Shown here: one piece after another, positions 21,783-30,823 of the stretch | Layout of the letters: each line of letters starts with the position of its first letter | Position numbering within the stretch: the first letter of the stretch is position 1 | Source of the DNA: Clostridia bacterium | Lineage (GTDB): Bacteria > Bacillota > Clostridia > Christensenellales > Aristaeellaceae | Assembly (NCBI GenBank): GCA_017470145.1 | Contig: JAFUFB010000022.1 | Coordinates: forward strand, 124,001 to 188,000 | Reading direction: 5' to 3' | DNA length: 64,000 nucleotides | The notes under the pieces: generated by a model | What the model saw: only the letters and a program-made list of their open reading frames with translations | Database searches by the model: none | What the model was told of the DNA's origin: nothing | Translations under genes and position numbers: made by a program

Positions 21783-22328
21783 ATGGCCCGGATCATCGTG
21801 GCTTTTCCGGAACAGGAGGTCAATCGGAAGATTGCCGCCGTGCTGGAAAGTGCAGGATATGAGGTGTTTCGTACCTGCGTGACGGGAAACGAGGTCATGC
21901 GGGCCTTCACCCTTTGCCAGGACGGGGTGTTGATCTGCGGGGTCTGGTTTCCGGATCGAACGGCGGATACCCTAGCCTGGGACTTGGGGGAACAGGCGGT
22001 GATCCTGGTGATTGGCAAACCGGATCAAATTGTCCACTGTGAGCACCCGAGAATCTTTCGACGAGCTATTCCGGTAAATCGGGCGGAGCTGCTGTCCGCG
22101 GTGGATATGTTGCTGCAGCTGCACGATCAGCGCATGCCCCGCCGGGAGGGGGAGCAGAAGGAGCTGGTGGCCCGGGCGAAGGAGAAGCTGCAAACGGAAT
22201 ACGGCATGACGGAGCCCGAGGCGCACCACGCGCTGCAAAGATATGCCATGGCCCATGGGCTCAAGATGGCGGACTGCGCCAGAATGGTGCTGAGTGAAAC
22301 GGAGGGACGGTCTTTTTCGTTTCAATGA
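21783..22328 (+). CDS. ANTAR-domain transcription antiterminator with degenerate receiver domain
   Basis: A 181-residue protein, RBS GGGAGGTGAGG. Residues about 3-115 have a CheY-like fold, but the phospho-acceptor position is Gly53 (LICGVWFPDRT), the acidic pair near the N-terminus is absent (IIVAFPEQ), and the conserved Lys is replaced (FRRAIP). It is therefore a pseudo-receiver. Residues about 122-172 form an ANTAR three-helix RNA-binding domain (RAKEKLQTEYGMTEPEAHHA, then LQRYAMAHGLKMADCARMVL). ANTAR proteins such as NasR, AmiR and EutV bind A1/G4 hexaloop hairpins and stop terminators from forming. Matching leaders precede pyrG, glnA, amt, dapL and asnB here. The last codons and the stop lie inside a dispersed repeat (22295-22355). 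Confidence 0.88.
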   Translation: MARIIVAFPEQEVNRKIAAVLESAGYEVFRTCVTGNEVMRAFTLCQDGVLICGVWFPDRTADTLAWDLGEQAVILVIGKPDQIVHCEHPRIFRRAIPVNRAELLSAVDMLLQLHDQRMPRREGEQKELVARAKEKLQTEYGMTEPEAHHALQRYAMAHGLKMADCARMVLSETEGRSFSFQ

Positions 22329-22355
22329 AACGAAAAAGACCGTCCCCGTGTTTCA
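22295..22355. repeat. Dispersed repeat (family 2), inverted pair
   Basis: Two arms, TGAAACGGAGGGACGGTC... (22295-22324) and its near-complement TGAAACGAAAAAGACCGTCC... (22326-22355), 26 of 30 positions complementary, one central base. The TGA of the right arm is the stop codon of the ANTAR gene. The dyad could form a strong hairpin before gltB. Confidence 0.85.
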
Positions 22356-22373
22356 TGAAGGAGGTAAAACGGG

Positions 22374-25300
22374 ATGAAGGATCGACAGTATCCTCTGTAT
22401 CACGAAGAATTGGAGCACGAGAGCTGCGGCGTAGGCGCCATCGTGGACCTGAGCGGCAAAAGCACCCACCGCACTGTGGATCAGGCCCTTTCCATCGTGG
22501 AGCGCCTGGCGCATCGGGCGGGGAGCGACGCCCTGGGTACCACCGGCGACGGCGTGGGCATCATGACGAATCTTCCCCACGCCCTGTTTGCCGCCTGGGC
22601 CCAGGAGGAGGGAATCGTTTTAGGGCAGCCCGGGGATTACGGTGTGGGTATGTTTTTCCTGCCGGAGGATGAGGTGGGTGCGGAGAACATCCGCTGCATT
22701 TTTGACCAGTTGGCTTTTTCGGAAGGACTGACGGTCCTTGGTTGGCGGAATGTGCCCTGCCATCCGGCCCAGCTGGGGGCTGGCGCCCGTCGCACCATGC
22801 CCCGCATTCGCCAATGTTTCCTTGCCCGCCCCGCGCACATCGCCGCCGGTGTGGATTTTGACCGGCGGCTTTATGTCTTGCGCCGGGTCTTTGAAAAGCA
22901 GGATACGGATACCTACATCTGCTCCCTGTCCAGCAAAACCATTGTCTATAAGGGTATGATGCTGGTCAATCAATTGCGCTCCTTTTACGATGATCTCCAG
23001 GATGTGCGCTATACCTCTCAAATGGCTATGGTGCATTCCCGCTTTTCTACCAATACCTTCCCCTCCTGGAGCAAGGCCCATCCCCAGCGGATGCTGCTGC
23101 ATAACGGCGAAATCAACACCATCCGGGGCAACCACGACCGGATGAAAGCCAGGGAAGAAACCATGCGTTCCGATGTACTTGGGGACGAAATGCGCAGGGT
23201 GCTGCCCGTTGTTTTGGAAGGCGGCAGCGACAGCCAGATGCTGGACAATACCCTGGAATTTCTGTGCATGAACGGCTTCCCGCTTTCTCTGGCGGGCATG
23301 ATTCTCCTTCCGGAGCCCTGGCAGGGGCAACGTCAGCCTTCGCCCTGGCGTGATCTGTACCGTTATTACGCCACCATGATGGAACCCTGGGACGGCCCCG
23401 CGGCTATCCTCTATTCTGACGGGGACAGGGTGTGCGCCTCTTTGGATCGAAACGGCCTGCGCCCCCTGCGCTGCGCCCTGACGGACGATCAGCGGCTGAT
23501 CCTTTCCTCCGAGGCGGGGGTGCTGTTTGAGGAAAATGCCCACATTCTGCGGCGATGGAAACTAAAATCCGGCGATGTGCTGGAAGCAAACTTACGCACG
23601 GGGGAACTGCTGGAAAGTGAAGCGCTGAAAATCCGCTATGCCAAGGCTCAGCCATACACGGAGTGGATGCGGCATTTAATCAGGCTGGAGGATCTGCCCA
23701 AGGCGCAGATCGGCAAGATAACACCGGACGAAGATGCACGGATGAAGCTGTGCAAGGCCTTTCACTATACCCAGGAGGATCTGCAAAATATCCTCCTGCC
23801 CATGGCGAAAACGGGCAGCGAGCCGATTGTATCCATGGGTGCGGATGAGCCCATCGCGGCCCTGTCCAAAACGCATCCGTCCCTCTTCGATTATTTCAAG
23901 CAGCGCTTTGCCCAAGTAACTAATCCACCCATTGATGCCCTGCGGGAGGAAATCAAAACCGACTGTTCTATCTATATCGGAGACGACGGCAATCTGCTTT
24001 CGGGCGGGCCGGACAATTGCACCGTGCTGGAATTGCCTTCGCCGGTGCTGACGGAGGAGAAATTGGCTTGTATCCGGGCCTTGGAGCATCCCGCCTTTTC
24101 CGTTCGCACGATCTCTCTGTTATATTCCAAGGAAACGGACTTGCGCTCCGCCTTGGATGCTTTCTTCTCCACCTGCGATCAGGCGTGCGGGGAGGGCGTC
24201 AATATCCTGATTCTGTCGGACCGGGGCGTGGATGAAAATCACCTTGCCATTCCCTCCCTGCTGGCGGTGTCCGCGCTGGAGCAGCACTTGATCCGCATCA
24301 AGAAGCGAACGGCGGTATCCGTCATCTTGGAGAGCGGCGAACCCCGGGATGTGCACCAGCTGGCTTTGCTGATCGCCTACGGGGCTCGGGCGGTGAACCC
24401 GTATTTAGCCCATGATTGCGCCCGGGGGCTTTGCGAAAAGGGTCATGTGCAAAAGGAACCAGAGGAAGCCATCCGGGATTACGACCGGGCGCTGACGGCA
24501 GGGGTACTGAAAATCGCCTCCAAGATGGGCGTTTCCACCCTGCAGGCTTATCAGAGCGCCCAGCTTTTTGAAGCGGTGGGCCTGGACAGGCAATTCGTGG
24601 AAACCCATTTCACCAATACGCCTTCTGTATTAGGAGGAGCGGACTTGCATGCGGTGGAGGCGAACAGCCGTTTCCATCATGCCGCCGCCTTTGCCGGGAT
24701 GGAAAAGGGCCTGCCCAGCATTGGCGTGCACAAGCTGCGCACGGGAGAGGGCACAGAGGAGCATTTGTACGCCCCGGAGATCATTCATCTTTTGCAGCAG
24801 GCGGTCTGGACAGAGAACCAAGATTTGTTCGATCAATATACCCATCGTGTGGAAAACGAAGGCCCTCGCACCATCCGCTCCATGCTGACCTTCCGATATG
24901 ACGCCTGTCGGGAAATTCCCTTGGAGGAAGTGGAAAGCGCCTCCGACATCGTGAAACGCTTCCGTACCGGGGCCATGAGCTACGGGTCCATTTCCCAGGA
25001 GGCTCACGAATGCCTGGCTCAGGCCATGAACCACTTGGGTGGCAAATCCAACAGCGGCGAGGGCGGCGAATTGCCCGAGCGCTATGGTACGAGCCTCAAT
25101 TCCGCCATCAAGCAGGTGGCCTCCGGCCGCTTCGGTGTCACCCGGGAATACCTGCTTTCCGCCCAGGAGATCCAGATCAAAATGGCCCAGGGGGCCAAGC
25201 CCGGTGAGGGCGGGCATCTGCCAGGAGCCAAGGTGACCGAGGACGTGGCCAGAACCCGCTGCTCCACACCGGGAATTTCCCTGATTTCTCCACCGCCGCA

Positions 25301-26690
25301 CCACGATATTTATTCCATCGAGGATCTGGCCGAACTGATCTACGATCTGCAATGCGCGAACGAGCAGGCAAAAATCACGGTGAAGCTGGTTTCCTCTACG
25401 GGGGTGGGCACCATTGCCAGCGGGGTCGCCAAAGCCGGGGCGGGAGGCATTCTGATTTCCGGCGGCGAGGGCGGCACGGGGGCTGCGCCTATGAGCAGCG
25501 TGCACCATGCGGGCCTGCCCTGGGAACTCGGGCTGGCCGAAGCCCATCAGGTGCTGTGCCGCAACAGGCTTCGCCAGAAGGTGACGCTGGAAACGGACGG
25601 CAAGCTGATGAACGGCCACGATGTGATGGTGGCGCTGCTGCTGGGAGCCGAGGAATTCGGCTTTGCCACCGCGCCGCTGATCACCATGGGCTGTCGGATG
25701 ATGCGGGTGTGCCATCTGGGCACCTGTCCCTTCGGCATCGCCACCCAGCATCCCGAACTGCGCAAGCGCTTCATCGGCAAGCCGGAATATGTGGAGCGGT
25801 TCATGCTCTTCATCGCTGAACAGATGCGGCGCATCATGGCGAAATTAGGCGCCCGCACAGTGAACGAATTGGTGGGCCGCAGCGATCTTTTGAAAATGAA
25901 GCCGGACGCGAAGCTGGATTTGACCGATCTCATTGGATTTGCCCGGAACACCTATTATCAGCCTGAAGCTCGGCATGATTTCCATTTGAGCGAGCGCACG
26001 GACGCCAGGCTTTTCCAGAATCATGTCCAGCTCATGACCACGGATCGGTCCTTCGGCACGATGCTAAAGGGCGATCGGCACATTCAGGCCCAGGGCTGCG
26101 GTGGGCAATCCTTCGGGGCGTTTTTGCCGGAGGGGCAACAGATTACCCTGTACGGCGTAGCCAACGATTATCTGGGCAAGGGCCTTTCCGGCGGGACGAT
26201 TGCCGTCTGCCAGCCGGTGGATAGCGTATGGAAGCCGGAGGATACCCTGATCGGCAACGTAGCGCTGTACGGGGCGACCTCGGGCTATGCCTTCATTGCC
26301 GGAATGGCGGGGGAGCGCTTCGCCGTACGCAATTCTGGGGCCTGGGCCGTAGTAGAAGGCGTGGGCGATCACGGCTGCGAATACATGACCGGCGGCCGGG
26401 TGGCGGTGCTGGGCCCGGTGGGGGATAACTTCGCCGCCGGCATGAGCGGCGGCATCGCCTGGGTGCTGGATGAGGAGGATACATTACCAGATCACATGAA
26501 CCCGGGACCCGTGAAAACCTACGCCGTTTCGCCCAACCAAGCAAGCGAATTGCAGCGCCTTTTGCAGATGCACGAACAGGCCACGGGCTCGAAAAAAGCC
26601 AAGGAAATCCTCGAACACTTCGATGCATATCTGCCCAAATTCAAGGCAGTTATTTCCGATGAATATTTATCCTTCCTGGACGTTTTTTAA
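22374..26690 (+). CDS. gltB: Glutamate synthase large subunit
   Basis: Moves the amide of glutamine to 2-oxoglutarate to give two glutamates. The 1438-residue protein has a class II amidotransferase domain (Cys18 in ESCGVGAIVDLSGK becomes the N-terminal nucleophile after removal of a 17-residue propeptide), a central domain, an FMN-binding synthase domain (about 790-1180) with SGGEGGTGAAPMSS and the 3Fe-4S cysteines in CRMMRVCHLGTCPFG, and a C-terminal GXGXG beta-helix (about 1200-1430). RBS AAGGAGGTAAAAC. It lies 45 bp after the ANTAR gene. The NADPH-oxidising small subunit GltD is not in this window. Confidence 0.95.
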   Translation: MKDRQYPLYHEELEHESCGVGAIVDLSGKSTHRTVDQALSIVERLAHRAGSDALGTTGDGVGIMTNLPHALFAAWAQEEGIVLGQPGDYGVGMFFLPEDEVGAENIRCIFDQLAFSEGLTVLGWRNVPCHPAQLGAGARRTMPRIRQCFLARPAHIAAGVDFDRRLYVLRRVFEKQDTDTYICSLSSKTIVYKGMMLVNQLRSFYDDLQDVRYTSQMAMVHSRFSTNTFPSWSKAHPQRMLLHNGEINTIRGNHDRMKAREETMRSDVLGDEMRRVLPVVLEGGSDSQMLDNTLEFLCMNGFPLSLAGMILLPEPWQGQRQPSPWRDLYRYYATMMEPWDGPAAILYSDGDRVCASLDRNGLRPLRCALTDDQRLILSSEAGVLFEENAHILRRWKLKSGDVLEANLRTGELLESEALKIRYAKAQPYTEWMRHLIRLEDLPKAQIGKITPDEDARMKLCKAFHYTQEDLQNILLPMAKTGSEPIVSMGADEPIAALSKTHPSLFDYFKQRFAQVTNPPIDALREEIKTDCSIYIGDDGNLLSGGPDNCTVLELPSPVLTEEKLACIRALEHPAFSVRTISLLYSKETDLRSALDAFFSTCDQACGEGVNILILSDRGVDENHLAIPSLLAVSALEQHLIRIKKRTAVSVILESGEPRDVHQLALLIAYGARAVNPYLAHDCARGLCEKGHVQKEPEEAIRDYDRALTAGVLKIASKMGVSTLQAYQSAQLFEAVGLDRQFVETHFTNTPSVLGGADLHAVEANSRFHHAAAFAGMEKGLPSIGVHKLRTGEGTEEHLYAPEIIHLLQQAVWTENQDLFDQYTHRVENEGPRTIRSMLTFRYDACREIPLEEVESASDIVKRFRTGAMSYGSISQEAHECLAQAMNHLGGKSNSGEGGELPERYGTSLNSAIKQVASGRFGVTREYLLSAQEIQIKMAQGAKPGEGGHLPGAKVTEDVARTRCSTPGISLISPPPHHDIYSIEDLAELIYDLQCANEQAKITVKLVSSTGVGTIASGVAKAGAGGILISGGEGGTGAAPMSSVHHAGLPWELGLAEAHQVLCRNRLRQKVTLETDGKLMNGHDVMVALLLGAEEFGFATAPLITMGCRMMRVCHLGTCPFGIATQHPELRKRFIGKPEYVERFMLFIAEQMRRIMAKLGARTVNELVGRSDLLKMKPDAKLDLTDLIGFARNTYYQPEARHDFHLSERTDARLFQNHVQLMTTDRSFGTMLKGDRHIQAQGCGGQSFGAFLPEGQQITLYGVANDYLGKGLSGGTIAVCQPVDSVWKPEDTLIGNVALYGATSGYAFIAGMAGERFAVRNSGAWAVVEGVGDHGCEYMTGGRVAVLGPVGDNFAAGMSGGIAWVLDEEDTLPDHMNPGPVKTYAVSPNQASELQRLLQMHEQATGSKKAKEILEHFDAYLPKFKAVISDEYLSFLDVF

Positions 26691-26752
26691 ATAACGCACG
26701 AACTGCATCTGAAGCCGTTCAAATGATCGCTGTATTTTGATTGTATTCGGCC

Positions 26753-26835
26753 TTGACAAATCTGACTCAGCGGCATAGAATGCACGCATTCCAACGAGGC
26801 GCAAGGGTGTGCGAGATACCCGGCGCCTCTTTTTT
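26753..26835 (+). promoter_or_regulatory. amt leader: promoter, A1/G4 hexaloop hairpin and overlapping terminator
   Basis: TTGACA (26753-26758), 17-nt spacer, TAGAAT (26776-26781). Hairpin GCGC-AAGGGT-GTGC (26799-26812), hexaloop A1/G4. Terminator: GAGGCGC (26796-26802) with GCGCCTC (26823-26829), then TTTTTT. The stem bases differ from the other leaders while the loop and the overlap geometry are kept, which argues for selection on structure. Confidence 0.8.
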
Positions 26836-26869
26836 GTTGGGAAAAAGAATGGAAGAGGAGTGATCTTGT

Positions 26870-28576
26870 ATGACGTATTCTCCCGCAAACACAATCTGGG
26901 TATTGCTCGGCGCGGCCCTGGTTTTCTTCATGCAGGCAGGGTTTGCCATGTGTGAAGCAGGGTTTACCCGGGCGAAGAACACAGGAAACATTCTGATGAA
27001 GAACCTGATGGATTTCTGTATCGGGACGCCACTGTACTGGATTTTTGGTTATGGAATCATGTTCGGAGCTGGAACAGCATTGTTTGGGTGGATTGATCCT
27101 TTCATCATGAAGGATTACAGCCATATCCTTCCAGCGGGTGTACCGCTCTGGGCATATGCGATCTTTCAGACGGTGTTTTGCGCTACCTCTGCGACCATCG
27201 TCTCTGGCGCGATGGCGGAACGAACGAAGTTCTCCGCATATTGTGTCTATTCTGCTGCCATCTCGCTATTCATTTATCCTGTCAGTGGACACTGGATCTG
27301 GGGCGGAGGTTGGCTGGCAGAGTTGGGCTTCCACGACTTTGCAGGTTCCACCGCGGTTCATATGGTCGGTGGTGTCTGTGCGCTGATTGGAGCAAAGATG
27401 CTGGGGCCGAGAGTCGGTAAATACGGGCGAGACGGGAAACCCAAAGCCATTTTGGGCCACAATCTATCTATTGCGGCTTTGGGCGTCTTCATCCTGTGGT
27501 TTTGCTGGTTTGGATTCAACGGAGCCTCCACGGTGGGGATGGATAGCGACGACCTGATTGTCTCAGCCGGACTCGTGTTTTTCAATACCAACCTGGCCGC
27601 TGCGGTGGCTACGCTGACGACAATGATCTTTACCTGGATCCGTTATGGAAAGCCAGATGTGTCCATGACGTTCAACGCGTCCCTCGCAGGACTGGTCGGG
27701 ATTACCGCGGGATGTGATGCTGTGAATCCTTTCGGCGCTGCAATCATAGGTCTGGCTTGCGGATTCGCAGTGGTTCTGTCGGTTGAGTTTTTTGATAAAG
27801 TAGCCAGAATTGATGACCCAGTCGGAGCTATTTCTGTTCACGGAGTGTGTGGCGCGCTGGGAACCATCCTGACGGGATTCTTTGCCACGGGCGTATCCAC
27901 GATGAAGGGGGTCTTCTATGGAGGAGGCTTCAAATTCTTGGGGATTCAGTTGCTGGGTGTCCTGTGCACCATCGCCTGGACGGCAGTTGTGATCAGTGTA
28001 GTATTTGTTCTGATCAAGAAAACGATTGGTTTGCGGGCGGATAAGGAAGAAGAGATCATGGGTCTGGATCGTTCAGAACATGGTTTGCTAACCGCCTATT
28101 CTGGCTTTTCGATTTTACCGGATGGCATTGTTGGAGATGGGGATGTATCTGCGCCCGAACTGCTTTCTCCCGTTGAAGTTGGAAATCGAAGCACTGAAAC
28201 GACAAAGACAGGGCAGGATGAGCCGGTGTATTCCAATGTTCAGATTATCTGCCGTCCAGCAAGCTTAGAAAGCTTGAAATCCGCAATGAACAAGATTGGG
28301 ATCACGGGGATGACCGTTACCAATGTAATGGGTTATGGTGCACAGAAAGGCAAGCCGGAATATTATCGCGGCACTCCTGTGGAAGTGACGTTGCTGCCAA
28401 AGGTGAAAGTGGATATTGTTGTCAGCAAGGTGCCTGTACAGGAAGTGATTGACACCGCTCGAAGCGTGCTGTACACCGGACATATCGGCGATGGAAAAAT
28501 CTTCGTATACGATGTGGAGAATGTGGTTCGAGTCCGTACTGGGGAAGTGGGATACGACGCTTTGCAGACGGAGTAG
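26870..28576 (+). CDS. amt: Ammonium transporter fused to a PII (GlnK) domain
   Basis: Residues 1-400 form an Amt channel: about 11 membrane segments, the Amt signature region GFNGASTVGMDSDD and conserved segments such as HMVGGVCALIGAKMLGPR. After a linker (about 400-450), residues about 452-560 form a PII domain (NVQIICRPASLESLKSAMNK, VTNVMGYGAQKGKPEYYRGT, LLPKVKVDIVV). PII proteins sense 2-oxoglutarate and ATP/ADP and plug Amt pores with the T-loop, so this protein carries its own gate. The T-loop lacks the Tyr51 that is uridylylated in E. coli GlnK (RGTPVEV against RGAEYVV). Expressed through an ANTAR-like leader. Base composition is less GC-rich than at the window start. Confidence 0.93.
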   Translation: MTYSPANTIWVLLGAALVFFMQAGFAMCEAGFTRAKNTGNILMKNLMDFCIGTPLYWIFGYGIMFGAGTALFGWIDPFIMKDYSHILPAGVPLWAYAIFQTVFCATSATIVSGAMAERTKFSAYCVYSAAISLFIYPVSGHWIWGGGWLAELGFHDFAGSTAVHMVGGVCALIGAKMLGPRVGKYGRDGKPKAILGHNLSIAALGVFILWFCWFGFNGASTVGMDSDDLIVSAGLVFFNTNLAAAVATLTTMIFTWIRYGKPDVSMTFNASLAGLVGITAGCDAVNPFGAAIIGLACGFAVVLSVEFFDKVARIDDPVGAISVHGVCGALGTILTGFFATGVSTMKGVFYGGGFKFLGIQLLGVLCTIAWTAVVISVVFVLIKKTIGLRADKEEEIMGLDRSEHGLLTAYSGFSILPDGIVGDGDVSAPELLSPVEVGNRSTETTKTGQDEPVYSNVQIICRPASLESLKSAMNKIGITGMTVTNVMGYGAQKGKPEYYRGTPVEVTLLPKVKVDIVVSKVPVQEVIDTARSVLYTGHIGDGKIFVYDVENVVRVRTGEVGYDALQTE

Positions 28577-28608
28577 ATCTGAAATTTGCGCTGAAGGACA
28601 AACTATGG

Positions 28609-28645
28609 GTGGTGCTCTCCCTGGGGGAGGGCATCACCTTTGTGT
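28609..28645 (+). terminator. Probable terminator of amt
   Basis: GGTGGTGCTCTCCC pairs with GGGGGAGGGCATCACC across a short loop, followed by TTTGTGTTTATTT. The T-tract is interrupted. Confidence 0.65.
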
Positions 28646-28709
28646 TTATTTGGGACTGATGTTTGATGATCTGTGCCAAGACTCCTCATTTTGAAAGCAG
28701 AAGAAAAAC

Positions 28710-28738
28710 TTGCTAATGAATAGAAATCCTGATATTAT
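28710..28738 (+). promoter_or_regulatory. Predicted promoter of glmS
   Basis: TTGCTA (28710-28715), 17-nt spacer, TATTAT (28733-28738), about 47 nt before the start codon. There is no hexaloop/terminator leader here and not enough transcribed sequence for a glmS ribozyme. Confidence 0.6.
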
Positions 28739-28784
28739 ATATAAGACATTTTAATACGACTTGTTATGATGAGGAGGAAAGACC

Positions 28785-30638
28785 GTGTGCGGGATTGTAG
28801 GATTTACGGGACGGCGGCAGGCGGCGCCTGTGCTGCTGAGCGGTTTAAAAAGGCTGGAATACAGGGGCTATGACTCTGCAGGAATGGCGGTGCGCAATGG
28901 AGATGCGCCGGCAGAAGTGGTTAAATCTACGGGAAAGCTGATCAAGCTGGAGGAAAAAACGGATCATGGCCAAACCTTAGCAGGGTCCTGCGGGATTGGA
29001 CATACCCGTTGGGCGACCCATGGGGAACCCACGGTGGTCAATGCACATCCCCATGTAAGTGGCAATTGTCAGGGCTCCGGTTCGGGGCCGGTGGAATCGG
29101 ATGTGGTAGGTGTGCATAATGGGATTATTGAGAACTATGTGGAGCTGAAAGAAAAGCTTCTGCGCCATGGTTACGAATTCTACAGCAGCACAGATACAGA
29201 AGTGGTCATCAAGCTGATAGATTACTATTACAAGAAATATAAGATTGGACCGGTGGATGCTCTGACCCGTACCATGGTACGGGTCAGGGGGTCTTATGCT
29301 TTGGAAGTAATGTTCAAGGATTATCCGCAGGAGATTTATGTGGCCCGGAAGGACAGCCCCATGATCATAGGGATTTCTGAGGGAGAAAGCTACATCGCCT
29401 CCGATGTGCCTGCGTTGTTGAACTACTGCCGCTCAGTATATTATATCGATAATTTGGAGCTGGCCAGAGTTCTGCCGGGAGAGGTCCATTTCTTTGACCT
29501 GAATGGAGATGAAATACCGAAGGAACCGACGGAAATTACCTTTTCTGTAGAGGCGGCGGAGAAGGGTGGCTATGAACATTTTATGATGAAGGAAATCCAT
29601 GAACAGCCACGGGTGATCGCGGATACGCTGCATTCCGCTGTACAGGATGGAAGGATTGATCTGGGGATTTCGGAGGAAACTTTGAAGAACATCTCTCAGA
29701 TCTACATAGTGGCTTGTGGGAGCGCCTATCACGTGGGCGTGATTAGCCAGTATGTGCTGGAAGAGCTGACGAATCTCCCGGTCCGGACGGAACTGGCCAG
29801 CGAATTTCGATATCGGAAAATGAATCTGGATCCTGATGCGTTGGTAGTTGTTATATCCCAATCAGGAGAGACTGCGGATAGTCTGGCAGCACTGCGACAA
29901 GCGAAAACCAAAGGGTTAAAAACACTGGCGATTGTCAATGTGGTAGGATCCTCTATTGCCAGAGAAGCGGATTATGTGTTTTACACGAAAGCGGGTCCGG
30001 AAATCGCGGTGGCAACTACAAAGGCTTACAGTGCTCAATTGGTTGCCATGTATCTCTTTGCATTGAAGATAGGCGAAGTCCGGGAAACAATTGAAGACAT
30101 TGCGAAATACCTACAGGAATTGGAATCGCTTCCCGGGAAAGTGGAACGTCTGCTGGATGACAAAGAACGTTTGCAGTGGTTTGCTTCCAAGCTCAGCAAC
30201 ACCAATAGCATCTTCTATATAGGCCGGGGATTGGATTACGCAATTTGTCTGGAAGGTAGCCTGAAACTCAAAGAAATTAGCTATATTCATTCCGAGGCCT
30301 ATGCGGCGGGAGAACTGAAGCATGGCACCATCAGCCTGGTGGAAAAAGGGACGATGGTGATCAGCAGTCTGACGCAGCCGGATTTATATGAGAAGACCGT
30401 CAGCAATATGGTGGAGGTCAAGAGCAGAGGCGCGGCATTGGTAGCTATCGCCAGCTATGGATATTATAGTATAGAGGATTGTGCGGATTTTGTGGTGTAT
30501 ATTCCTAAAACACTCCCGGTTTTTGCGGCGAGCCTGGCGGTGATTCCCATGCAGCTGCTGGCATATTATGCCGCGGTGGCCCGAGGAGAGGATGTGGATA
30601 AGCCCCGGAATCTGGCAAAGAGTGTAACGGTGGAGTGA
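28785..30638 (+). CDS. glmS: Glutamine-fructose-6-phosphate aminotransferase
   Basis: Makes glucosamine-6-phosphate for peptidoglycan, using glutamine. The 617-residue protein starts at a GTG so that Cys2 (MCGIVGFTGRRQA) becomes the N-terminal nucleophile; RBS GAGGAGGAAAG. Amidotransferase motifs RLEYRGYDSAG and GHTRWATHGEP are present. Two SIS domains follow (about 290-430 and 465-600; SQSGETADSL in the first) and the tail PRNLAKSVTVE is conserved. It breaks the run of ANTAR-leader genes, since it has an ordinary promoter. Confidence 0.97.
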   Translation: MCGIVGFTGRRQAAPVLLSGLKRLEYRGYDSAGMAVRNGDAPAEVVKSTGKLIKLEEKTDHGQTLAGSCGIGHTRWATHGEPTVVNAHPHVSGNCQGSGSGPVESDVVGVHNGIIENYVELKEKLLRHGYEFYSSTDTEVVIKLIDYYYKKYKIGPVDALTRTMVRVRGSYALEVMFKDYPQEIYVARKDSPMIIGISEGESYIASDVPALLNYCRSVYYIDNLELARVLPGEVHFFDLNGDEIPKEPTEITFSVEAAEKGGYEHFMMKEIHEQPRVIADTLHSAVQDGRIDLGISEETLKNISQIYIVACGSAYHVGVISQYVLEELTNLPVRTELASEFRYRKMNLDPDALVVVISQSGETADSLAALRQAKTKGLKTLAIVNVVGSSIAREADYVFYTKAGPEIAVATTKAYSAQLVAMYLFALKIGEVRETIEDIAKYLQELESLPGKVERLLDDKERLQWFASKLSNTNSIFYIGRGLDYAICLEGSLKLKEISYIHSEAYAAGELKHGTISLVEKGTMVISSLTQPDLYEKTVSNMVEVKSRGAALVAIASYGYYSIEDCADFVVYIPKTLPVFAASLAVIPMQLLAYYAAVARGEDVDKPRNLAKSVTVE

Positions 30639-30700
30639 TTGCTATTTCTCAGTCAGCTTTCTTTCACTGAAAAAATACAATACTAACACAGTGAATACCA

Positions 30701-30776
30701 TTGACAAGCGTTTTCTGATGGTGATAGTATCCCAAACGAAAGGCAAGGGAGCCTATTGGTTTTCCTTGCCTTTTTA
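30701..30776 (+). promoter_or_regulatory. dapL leader: promoter, A1/G4 hexaloop hairpin and overlapping terminator
   Basis: TTGACA (30701-30706), 18-nt spacer, TAGTAT (30725-30730). Hairpin AGGC-AAGGGA-GCCT (30741-30754), hexaloop A1/G4. Terminator: AAGGCAAGG (30740-30748) with CCTTGCCTT (30764-30772), then TTTTTA. Almost identical to the asnB leader. Confidence 0.8.
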
Positions 30777-30823
30777 TTTCCTTTCCAGGGCAGATCATGC
30801 CAAAGGGAAGAAAGGAGCAGCCC

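Noticed and set aside
28577..28784. glmS ribozyme/riboswitch before glmS
   Set aside because: The predicted promoter leaves only about 40 nt of leader, far too short, and none of the ribozyme core is visible.
28650..28784. A sixth hexaloop leader at glmS
   Set aside because: No AAGGG(A/T) hexaloop or terminator lies between promoter and start, although the enzyme uses glutamine.
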